This document shows, piece after piece, positions 15,339 to 23,200 of a DNA stretch of 30,073 bases. Within the stretch, counting starts at the first letter, position 1; each line of letters opens with the position of its first letter. The DNA comes from a virus, in the IMG/VR virus record IMGVR_UViG_3300038456_000033, positions 1 to 30,073 of that record; one strand, given 5' to 3'. The position numbers were made by a program, and so were the translations under genes. The notes under the pieces are model-generated. The model was not told where the DNA came from, searched no databases, and saw only the letters and a list, made by a program, of their open reading frames with translations.

Positions 15339-15368
15339 CGTCACTCCGATCGCTTCTGTGGGAGCGTG

Positions 15369-15398
15369 GCTGGCACCGGGGGAGGAACCAGTGCCAGC
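15369..15398 (-). terminator. Strong hairpin after the capsid gene (partial terminator or processing site)
   Basis: An 11-base-pair inverted repeat (15369-15379 against 15388-15398) with an 8-base loop lies 31 bases after the capsid stop. In the minus-strand RNA all pairs are Watson-Crick except one G-U. There is no U-run after it, so it is not a classical intrinsic terminator. It could reduce read-through, stabilise the capsid message or be an RNase cleavage site. It lies in an 85-base gap, one of the longer ones here. Confidence 0.55.
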
Positions 15399-15429
15399 AC
15401 ACGCTCAACCAACAGATCCGTCCGTTCGA

Positions 15430-16407
15430 TCAGGTGTTGTCGATCGACGGGATGGTCAGTGCGGCATCGATCGAAGACACCGATTCTACCCTCAAAAGTG
15501 CCGGTTGACGGAATACCGAGTAGCCAACGATTTGGTACCAACCGACCGGAACGAACCTACGAAGCACGTCGGTCACGGGACCCGGCACGATGTGCGGATT
15601 CGGGCCGTTGCCGTCCACGATCGAGTGGGCCTTGGCGAACCCCTGCACTCCACCGAACAGGGTGGCGAACACGTCGGACGGCGAGGAAGCGGAGCTCGAG
15701 GCCCCGGCAAACTCAGGCGCCCGAGGCGTCTCGATGAACCGGACACCCTCGAACTCGCCGATCTCGCCAGTCCAGATTTCGCCAGGCTGCGAGTATTCCT
15801 TCGGCGTACGCCAGGTCCCGGAGCCCGTCTGCGACCGGAGGTCGAAGGCCGTGGCCGGGTGGACGAAGCCCCAGTAGGAGCCGTTCACCGTGGGGACGTT
15901 GTTGGTGCGGAGCGTGGCCGTGGCCAGGCGCACGTCGTACGCCGACAGGTAGTCGGGGTTGTTCAGGGTGGCGCGGCTGGAAGCCCCACCGGAGTAGTTG
16001 ACGTTGGTGCCGGCAGCGACGACGGCCCGAGCGACAGAGTCGATCGAGACGGCGGCGTTGTAGCCCAGGACGTTGGCAACTACCTCATCAATGTCCACAA
16101 AGGACCCAGCGCGGGCCTTTCCGGTGGTGACGATGGCATTGCCGTACTCGGCGAGGACAACGCTGATCTGGGAGCTCGAGATCGCCACGGGGGTGATGTC
16201 GGTGGACTCGTTGATCGGGGAGGTCGCCGAAGCCAGGTCGTTCTGGATCTGGAAGGTGACCGTCAGGCCAGGCTTGTCCTGGCGGGTGGGCTGAACGTCC
16301 GCAAGCTGGTCGAAAAACAGCTCAGGCCGCAGGGCGGCTCGGGCGAGAAGGTCGTAGGCGACCTGAATGTAGTTCAGGTTCGCCGTCTGGGTCGTGACGT
16401 AGGCCAT
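15430..16407 (-). CDS. Major capsid protein, HK97-fold, N4-gp56-like
   Basis: This 325-residue protein sits directly downstream of the scaffold and has the expected size and pattern of a phage coat protein. TANLNYIQVAYDLLARAALR begins an N-terminal arm, VTFQIQNDLASAT and GNAIVTTGKARAGSF are E-loop and spine-like segments, and GYWGFVHP-like (SYWGFVHPATAFDLR) with GEIGEFEGVRFIETPRAP is the pattern of the P-domain end in the N4-gp56 group. It would form the icosahedral shell. The ATG at 16407 has AACAGGAG about 12 bases upstream. A hairpin follows the gene and it is preceded by a 42-base gap, consistent with separate expression control of an abundant product. Confidence 0.85.
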   Translation of the reverse strand: MAYVTTQTANLNYIQVAYDLLARAALRPELFFDQLADVQPTRQDKPGLTVTFQIQNDLASATSPINESTDITPVAISSSQISVVLAEYGNAIVTTGKARAGSFVDIDEVVANVLGYNAAVSIDSVARAVVAAGTNVNYSGGASSRATLNNPDYLSAYDVRLATATLRTNNVPTVNGSYWGFVHPATAFDLRSQTGSGTWRTPKEYSQPGEIWTGEIGEFEGVRFIETPRAPEFAGASSSASSPSDVFATLFGGVQGFAKAHSIVDGNGPNPHIVPGPVTDVLRRFVPVGWYQIVGYSVFRQPALLRVESVSSIDAALTIPSIDNT

Positions 16408-16449
16408 GTTTGGCGTGTGCTCCTGTTGAGGGTCGGAGCCCCACCCCGC

Positions 16450-17013
16450 TTAGTTGATGTCGGGGAGCTTGATCCCGTAGACCGTGCGACCATCTTCATC
16501 CACGACCGGCGTGCTGAACTTGCCGTTCGCTTCGATGAAAGCCTTGAGGCCGGCGGAACCGCCCTTCTCGAAGGCGTCTTCCATGCCTACGGCAAGGTCG
16601 ATGTCTCCGGGGGCTCCGGTGCCAGCTCCTGCTGCTCCTGCGTCCACCGTTCGGCGGGCTGCATCGGTAGCAGGATCTCCAGTCGGCTCACCAGCGCCCG
16701 AGGGCTCAGGGGGTCCGAAAGCGGCTTCCCATGTGGTCTTGATTTCTGTCGGGTCGGTCAGATCCGGGTACGCCTTGGTGAACATCTCACCCTTGGCGTC
16801 TGCGGGGATCCCGGCCTTGCGGAACGCTTCCCGCCGGTCGCTCTCGGCCACTCGGCCTCGGAGCTCGGCGTTCTCGTGCTGCGTCACACGGGCCTTGCGG
16901 ATCTCGTCCCTGATTCTCGGGGAGAGAGGTTGTCCGCTTTCGGGGTCCTTGTCCCAGTTCTGTCCGAGATTAAGTTCCTCATCGGTATAGGCGGTGTAGG
17001 GAATGGGAATCAT
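16450..17013 (-). CDS. Putative scaffolding protein
   Basis: This 187-residue acidic, helical protein lies immediately before the capsid gene, the usual place for a scaffold. It has a charged helical segment (RDEIRKARVTQHENAELRGR, continuing to AESDRREAFRKAGI), a flexible Pro/Gly/Ala-rich part (about 100-135) and a C-terminal end that may bind coat protein. The start is unusual: GGAGG touches the ATG at 17013 with no spacer, and no other start exists because an in-frame TAG lies upstream. An AUU codon nine bases later is spaced normally from the ribosome binding site. The leader may fold over this site. The scaffold role is inferred from context and composition. Confidence 0.7.
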   Translation of the reverse strand: MIPIPYTAYTDEELNLGQNWDKDPESGQPLSPRIRDEIRKARVTQHENAELRGRVAESDRREAFRKAGIPADAKGEMFTKAYPDLTDPTEIKTTWEAAFGPPEPSGAGEPTGDPATDAARRTVDAGAAGAGTGAPGDIDLAVGMEDAFEKGGSAGLKAFIEANGKFSTPVVDEDGRTVYGIKLPDIN

Positions 17014-17151
17014 CCTCCGTCGCTATAGCGCAGGCATCCCGGAGGCGGGACCCTGGACGTTCGTTCGGTGGCCCATCCGGCTCCGCTCCGTAGAGTGGCC
17101 AAACTAGCTCACGCCTTGTCTACCATCTTACCACAGATTCCGAAACGATGC
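17014..17151 (-). promoter_or_regulatory. Leader before the scaffold gene, with possible promoter and SD-hiding hairpin
   Basis: This 138-base gap is the longest non-coding stretch in the window. At 17125-17143 the minus strand carries a 19-base motif also found before the portal gene, containing TGTGGTAAGAT (extended -10-like). Downstream, CCTCCG (17045-17040) is complementary to the ribosome binding sequence CGGAGG (17019-17014), and the 10-base palindrome CGCTATAGCG (17021-17030) lies between them. A folded leader could therefore cover the start of the scaffold gene. No open frame of note is present. Confidence 0.4.
17125..17143 (-). promoter_or_regulatory. Shared 19-base motif, copy 1 (before scaffold)
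   Basis: The minus-strand sequence reads TCGGAATC then TGTGGTAAGAT. It matches the copy before the portal gene at 15 of 19 positions, counted by eye. TGGTAAGAT resembles an extended -10 element. It may be a promoter or a binding site for a phage regulator. Confidence 0.4.
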
Positions 17152-18240
17152 TCAGCCGCCCATAGGATCTGATTTGGCCCCGCCCTCGGAGGCCGATCCC
17201 ACGCCCAGACCACGGCTCTCGGTCCCGAAACCGCCCCCGCCCGAGCCGGCGGCACCACGAGCCTCGCCGGCACCGATGATGTTGCGCTGCTGGGCACCGG
17301 TGGCCTGATTCAAGCCCTGGGCCAACACGGTCCCCGGAGCCACCGTCTCGAGGGCGTTAGCATTGCTCCCGGCCAGCGGCTTCTCCAGACCCAGGAGCGG
17401 GGCGTTGGCCTCGAGGCCACCCTTCTCGCTGGAGACGGTCCCACCAGTCTGGGCGGCTGCCAGGAGCTGGCTCTTGTCGAGGTTCTGGTAACCCAGGCCC
17501 TGGGCCAGAGCGCCGACGTTGGCGGCATTGAAGGTGTTCTGGGCGTCGTTGGGCCCGTAGAGCGGGCTCGAGGGGTTCAGGAAGTACCCGGTCAGAGCGC
17601 CCTTGCCGGCGGCCGTGGTGACGTCCACGCCGTACAACGACTTCATCAGCGCCAGCGTCTGTGGGTTGGAACTCGTAGCCGCATTCTCGGCCTGGCTGAT
17701 GCGGGTGCCCACGTCGCTGAGGGTCATGTTCGACGCCACCATCGACCCGATGTCCTCGTCGGTGACGAACCCCTTGGGCAGACCCAGGCTCGACGTCATG
17801 CCGTTGACGTCTTGCTTGAAGCTGACGTAATCCTGTATCGACATAGGAGACTGGTTGCCAGCCGCCATCTGCGCCTTGATGCCGGGGAAGTATTTGGCGA
17901 AAATCGGGGTCTGGTAGAAGTTCGACAGAATTGTCCCCGGTGGAACCAGGGCGTCCTGTTGGCCCTGATACCAGTTCGACAGCGTTTGAGCGTCGGCAGC
18001 GGACATCCCCATCGACTGGAGATCCGCCATGTCGCTGGCAATCGAACCCGTCTGGCCAGCGCTAGCGTTCAGAGACTGCTGCTCAGAGTTGGTATTGGCC
18101 ATCCCCTGGTTGATGTAAGAGACGCCCTGCGCCGTCAACGGCGCGGCCTTGGCTGGCGACGCCACCACAGGAGAGCCGCCAGTGAGCCACTGGTCCGGGT
18201 TGGTGTCGACCTGAGTAGTAGTGCCGCCTTTAATCGCCAT
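17152..18240 (-). CDS. Virion-type protein, Ala/Gly/Gln-rich (362 residues)
   Basis: The product is a 362-residue, mostly helical protein. The segment TPIFAKYFPGIKAQMAAGNQ followed by MSIQDYVSF and LGLPKGFVTDEDIGSMVA, then LYGVDVTTAAGKGALTGYFL, follows the consensus of a domain I recall in phage internal virion proteins (PIFKxRFPG, then GLPKGF, then YGV and YFL). The C-terminus is Gly-rich and disordered. It is encoded next to two larger proteins of similar composition, so it is probably part of the ejected or internal core. The ATG at 18240 has AAGGA five bases upstream. The stop precedes a long leader of the scaffold gene. Domain resemblance is from memory. Confidence 0.65.
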   Translation of the reverse strand: MAIKGGTTTQVDTNPDQWLTGGSPVVASPAKAAPLTAQGVSYINQGMANTNSEQQSLNASAGQTGSIASDMADLQSMGMSAADAQTLSNWYQGQQDALVPPGTILSNFYQTPIFAKYFPGIKAQMAAGNQSPMSIQDYVSFKQDVNGMTSSLGLPKGFVTDEDIGSMVASNMTLSDVGTRISQAENAATSSNPQTLALMKSLYGVDVTTAAGKGALTGYFLNPSSPLYGPNDAQNTFNAANVGALAQGLGYQNLDKSQLLAAAQTGGTVSSEKGGLEANAPLLGLEKPLAGSNANALETVAPGTVLAQGLNQATGAQQRNIIGAGEARGAAGSGGGGFGTESRGLGVGSASEGGAKSDPMGG

Positions 18241-18248
18241 TATCGTCC

Positions 18249-20210
18249 TTAAGGTTGCTCAACGCCGGCAGTAGAGCCAGACGAGGGGAGAACGCTGCTA
18301 CCCGCGGGGCTGATGCCCATGAGGCCGGCGATGCCCATGACGCCGGCCGAGCCAGTCGCCTTCGACTCCTGCGACTTCTCATAGCCGTAAGCGGGATCGG
18401 TCATCAGCATCTGAGCGTAAGCCGAGGTGGACATGGGGCCGCCGCCCGGGCCGCCCGTCTGCCACTTCATGTAGAGCGGGTTGGTCGGCGTGATGTCGGC
18501 TGCTGGCACACCGAGAGTGTTCTGGGCAACCGTGAAGTAGGGCGACGAGAGCTGGGCCAGCGTCTGCCCGTTCATAATCTGCTGGCCCAGGTACGTGTCT
18601 TGGCCACCAACGTTGGTGGCCGCCTGCTGCTTAGCCCCCGGGACCGCCTGCCCCTTGGAGTTCACGAAACCGTCCGCAGCGTAGGCACCAGCCTGGTCAA
18701 TGGTGGAGTAGACCGAGGTGACGCCCGAACCGAGCACGCCCGAGACAATGGTGGCGAGCTGCTTGTTGCTCAGCTCGATGCCCTGCCCAGCGTACGCCTG
18801 CGTCACCGCCTGAGCCGCAGCGCTGGCCCATCCATCGTATCCATCCTGTGCGGGAGCGTTGCCGCTCTCCACCTGATTATTCAGATTGAATGCCGCGGCG
18901 TCGGTGACCGCCTTGTTAACCCAGTCCTCGGTGTTAACGTTCGTGCTGCCCTGGGCGTACATCTGAGTGGCGATCGAGTGAAGTTGCGGCTTCGTGAGTT
19001 GCACGCCCACCTGGGCGGCGACGTGCTCCACGTATGCGTCGTCGGGACTGGCGCCGCCGGCGGCGACCGTCAAGGGCAGCCCCTCGGGCGTCTTGCCGTT
19101 GTAGGCGTTGGTCAGAATGGTGGTCAGCCCCACGGGCTTGCCGTTCTTCTCGGCCGTCTGCGCTTGCTGCAACAACGTGATGACACCCTGGCCGACCATC
19201 TCGGCGCTGGGCTGCGTGGCGCCGTTGAGGCCCGACATGTCGATAAGGCCGGCCCCCTCCATCTCCGTTGCCATAGAGGTCGCCCACCCGGCACCCGAGT
19301 TGTACGCATTCCTGAACTCCGAATAGAACTGGCTTCCGCTCATCGTCTGGGCGTTCGGAATGGCTGCCGATCCCTTGCCGCCCGGGGCGCCCTTCTGAAA
19401 CTCGTCCTGGTCAGAGATCATGTCCTTGAAGCTGTAGTTGGGCCCGACGTTAGCCCACCCGCTGTCACCGAGCTCGATCTTCGTCGCCTGCATCACCGGA
19501 AAGTTCCCGATGGTCTGGAGAGTCTTGACGGCGTTTGCCATCTTGGGCGGCGTTTTCAAGCTCTCGGGTAATCCGATGATGCTGTTTGATGCCTGAGCCA
19601 TGTCCTTCCAGGCAGCTTCATAGAGAACCTGACGATCGCTGGCATCTAGCGTCCGAGCATGAAAGTCGTGCCCGGCGGCGGTGCCCGTGTTGGCGGCGCC
19701 TTTCGGGCCTGCCACGGCCGAGGAGAACATGGCCCCCACGTCGCCGATGATGCTCTTGAGGCCACCAACCGGAGCCTTCATTCCAACCTGCTTATAGAGA
19801 GCGTCCACTGTGTCGGGGTTCATCCCACTCAGCGAGCCGCCCGTCGCCAGCGCATGGACGAGTTTCACCAAGTTCGCAGCGTTGGTCAGAGGCGTTTCCT
19901 TGCTGCCCTTGCCGTAGCCCGCGGGCCGCGCCGGCGTGGCCGACATCGTTGCGCCGAAGTCGACACCCTGAAGACTCTTCGGCAGCATTGGGAAAGCGCC
20001 CCCGGCGCCGACCTCGCCGGCTTGTGCCGTCGCCGTTGCGGACGTTGTGGCCGCAGGGGTGGGAGCCGGGGTTGCAGCGGGCATCGTTGTGCCGGGACCG
20101 GTAGACGTGCTCGGTGCCGGCGTGCCCCCACTCACGCTGGCCGGGGCGGCGGGTGACCCGCCCGGGAGCGGGGGGATGGGAACGGTGGGAGTTGTCGTCT
20201 TGGGTGCCAT
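18249..20210 (-). CDS. Putative internal virion protein (653 residues)
   Basis: This 653-residue protein has a long disordered Pro/Thr/Ala-rich N-terminus (about 1-70) and a helical body containing repeated alanine-rich segments (AQASNSIIGLPESLKTPPKM; HSIATQMYAQGSTNVNTEDW; LATIVSGVLGSGVTSVYSTI). No transmembrane helix or catalytic motif is obvious, and no lysozyme motif was found. Its position between the 1768-residue protein and the 362-residue one, well before the coat gene, suits an ejection or core protein of a podovirus. The ATG at 20210 shares a base with the preceding TGA (TGATG). An alternative is a short tail assembly component. Confidence 0.55.
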   Translation of the reverse strand: MAPKTTTPTVPIPPLPGGSPAAPASVSGGTPAPSTSTGPGTTMPAATPAPTPAATTSATATAQAGEVGAGGAFPMLPKSLQGVDFGATMSATPARPAGYGKGSKETPLTNAANLVKLVHALATGGSLSGMNPDTVDALYKQVGMKAPVGGLKSIIGDVGAMFSSAVAGPKGAANTGTAAGHDFHARTLDASDRQVLYEAAWKDMAQASNSIIGLPESLKTPPKMANAVKTLQTIGNFPVMQATKIELGDSGWANVGPNYSFKDMISDQDEFQKGAPGGKGSAAIPNAQTMSGSQFYSEFRNAYNSGAGWATSMATEMEGAGLIDMSGLNGATQPSAEMVGQGVITLLQQAQTAEKNGKPVGLTTILTNAYNGKTPEGLPLTVAAGGASPDDAYVEHVAAQVGVQLTKPQLHSIATQMYAQGSTNVNTEDWVNKAVTDAAAFNLNNQVESGNAPAQDGYDGWASAAAQAVTQAYAGQGIELSNKQLATIVSGVLGSGVTSVYSTIDQAGAYAADGFVNSKGQAVPGAKQQAATNVGGQDTYLGQQIMNGQTLAQLSSPYFTVAQNTLGVPAADITPTNPLYMKWQTGGPGGGPMSTSAYAQMLMTDPAYGYEKSQESKATGSAGVMGIAGLMGISPAGSSVLPSSGSTAGVEQP

Positions 20211-23200
20211 CAGTAACCGCTTTCACCGGGATTGGTGTTCTGGAGAGCGTCGCGCCAGACGGACGTAATCATGGGGGCGAGGTTGGGAATCGCCGCAGCC
20301 TGCTTGGTACAGAAAGCCTGCCAGTTCTGCACAACCGTTTTCTCAGCCGTCGAGTAGTCAGCACTCTGTCCGGCCGCAACGTACTGGGCGTTGTAGTCCT
20401 TGTACCAGCCGAGCATGTTCTGAACGTCCGTCGTTTGCGGACCCTTGGGAGCGGTGCCGTTCTTGAACGCTTCCTCCAGGCCGTTAATCGTGTTGATGGT
20501 ATTCGGCCCTTTTTGTGACGAGACATAACTGGAGTACCACGTCGGGTAGGCCCCTGACATCCAGTTCAAAACGGTGCTCCACCGCGAGTACGCGGCGTTC
20601 TTGGCTTGTGGACTATTGCCCGCAGCCGCCACGGCGCTCTGGTACTGACTGTAATAGTGTTCGTACACTCCATCCCCCTGCGCCACGTAGAGCGCATTCA
20701 GAAACTGCGAAGGCGTGTCCCGGTCGCGCAGGCCATCGGCAATCTGCAAGAGGTAGGATGCCTGGGAGTAAGCGCCACCCTTGGTTACCGGCATCAGCCA
20801 CATCAGGGCCGGATTGGCCTTGGGGCCAGTCAGCTCTCCCAGGTGCGCTGTCACCCAGTTCATAGCCTTCACCGTTTCCGGCAGTTCGACGCTGTTGGAT
20901 CCGGGCTGCGGATTGAGGGCGTCGCTGGTCCCCGGCAGGAATGACTCGGCCACGGTAAACGGTGTGGCGAAGGGATGCTGTTCAGCAAAGTGGGTGTACC
21001 CGTCCGTAGTGCCGTAACGATTCATGTCGTTGGTCAGGTCCTGCCGTAGGCCGAAATCGTTGACCGTCAGGTCAGAGCCGATGGGCGATACCAGCGCCAT
21101 TATGGAGTTGATCAAGGAGCGCGCCTGGGTCTGCGTGCGCGTCTTGGCGAGAAACGCTTCCTTGACGGCCGCCGGTGCGTCGTCAGCGGGAAAGATGTCC
21201 GGCGGCAGACCCTTGCTGCCGGCGGCCTGCCACTTGGCGTATGCTTCGTCCTGCTGGACGTTGAGGTTGGCTAGCGTCAGCAGCAACGCACTGTGGAACG
21301 ACGTGCCGGTACCGGTCAGCGCCTCACCGAACTTCGTCGCCACCGAGTTGGGTACGACCTGCTCGAGGGTGCTCTCTGCCATGGCCTCGGAGCCCAGAGC
21401 CGCCGTGGTGAGGTTGTTCACGTCTTTTGCCGCCGGCTCGATCGAAGGGAAGTCCCTTCCAAGCGACAGCATCCGCCCGTCGAGAGCCTCGAGGGGCACG
21501 ATCACAACCGGCGAGACGTCCGGGCGCTCGCCCTGTGAAGTCGGGAACACCACGTTGGCTGACGACAGCGTGCCGCCGAAGCCGGTGGGGTTGACGCCAT
21601 ACGAGGTGCCGGCTAGCATCGTCAGGGCGTCCACGATCGGACGGGTGAGAAAGCCAGCGCCGGGGATGGCAATGTAGTTGTTGCCCGAGCTGTCCTGCAT
21701 TTTGGAGGTGAGGTTAGAGGCCCCCATGATGGAGAGCTGGTAACGCCGAAAGGCTCCGGGGTCGTCCACGAACAGGCGAGCCGCGCGGCGGTACGCCTGG
21801 TTCTGGGCGAAGAAGAACGGCGCAAAGTTGCCGAGCATGATGTCGAGCTGCGTGCGGTCGGCCGGGTTGTGAATGTAGCGCACCATGTCGATCATCGTGT
21901 CAGTCTGCGCCCGGATCACGGCTTGATCGAGCGTATAGTAGCCCTTGTCGACGTCGGCCTGATAAAGCGTCATGCGCCGAGCAAACTCGGTAGCGGCCAT
22001 CGGTTCCCGTGCGATGGAGTCCACGATGGGCGCCATCACGTGCTCGAAGCCAACGGTCACGGCGCGATTGAACCAGTGTCCCGTCAAGGGAACCAAGGCG
22101 TGGCCCGGGATCGACAGGGGGACGTTATCCACGTCGATGCTCTGAAGAAGCTTCTGGGATGGCGCCTCCCCTCGGACGATGGATCGCAGCAACGCCTCGG
22201 TCTGCTCGTGTGGCCCTCCGTCCATGGCCAAGTGCTGCGCCGTGAGCGTCGGATCGCCGGTGACCTCCCGCACGGCCTCGGGGTCGAGGAGGGGTTTGTG
22301 CGTCAGGGCCAGCAGGTTTTCGACGTGCTGATCGGCCCAGTCGTCCAGCGCCGACTTCGTCATCGGAGAGCCCTTGACCTTGTAGATGGCGTGTACCATG
22401 TGACCCAGCGAGTTGTTGTCCAGCTTGTCGATCTCGGCACGGGAAGTGGTGGTCGCCCGCCGGATGACTTCGTCCATCGGCACGCCCTCGGCATGGGCCG
22501 CAAGGATCGTCTTGGCAACTTCCTGGTCGGCGGGGTTGCGTCCGAGCTGACGCAGTTGCGACTGCCACTCAAGCGAGCGACGAAAGTCGGCGTTGGCCTG
22601 CCGCGCCAAGTCGTCGGCGCTGCCCGTTGCGGCGCTGGCCGCCTCCAGGCCCGTGTAGTCCTCCGACTGTCTCATGGCAGGGCCCGGGCCATACGTGCTA
22701 AGGGCGCCCTTGCCAACCGCCTTGAACCGCTTCACACCACGCAACCTGGCAGCCGGGTCGTTAGGATTATACGGATCTCCGATCTTGTTATGGAGGACGG
22801 ACTGCTTGATCCCAAGCGTGTCAGAGGCGTCCTCGAGGCCGAACGTCTTGGACGAGAGACTTTCGTCAATCCCGTGGCCCTCAGTGTTGACCATGTGCAT
22901 GAAGTGGTATTGGAGCTCCGTGCTATCGCCAGCTGCCGTCTTGCGAAGGAGTCGACGCCACGAGACGTCGCCGATCTGGTCACGCAGAGACGCGGCGTAC
23001 CCGGCAATGGCGGCGTCCGTGGTTGGTGAATCTTCCAACCCCAGCTTGGCCGCGCCGGCAAGCCACGACTGCTTAACAACGTTGAGGGCACCACCTCGCA
23101 TTAGGTACATCAGCATCTCCGACGCACCCATATGGAATGGGTAACCCACGGTGGCCAGCATCACCGGCTTGATCTTCGAGGTCACGTTCCGCAACAGCCA

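Noticed and set aside
15341-15541. Minus-strand 66-codon frame overlapping the capsid gene end
   Set aside because: Most of it is antiphase to the capsid gene, and the part beyond the capsid stop has only unlikely starts; the hairpin explains the gap better.
14941-17028. Plus-strand open frame of 695 codons opposite scaffold and capsid genes
   Set aside because: It spans the antisense of several well-supported genes and has the Gly/Arg/Val/His-rich composition typical of shadow frames in GC-rich DNA.
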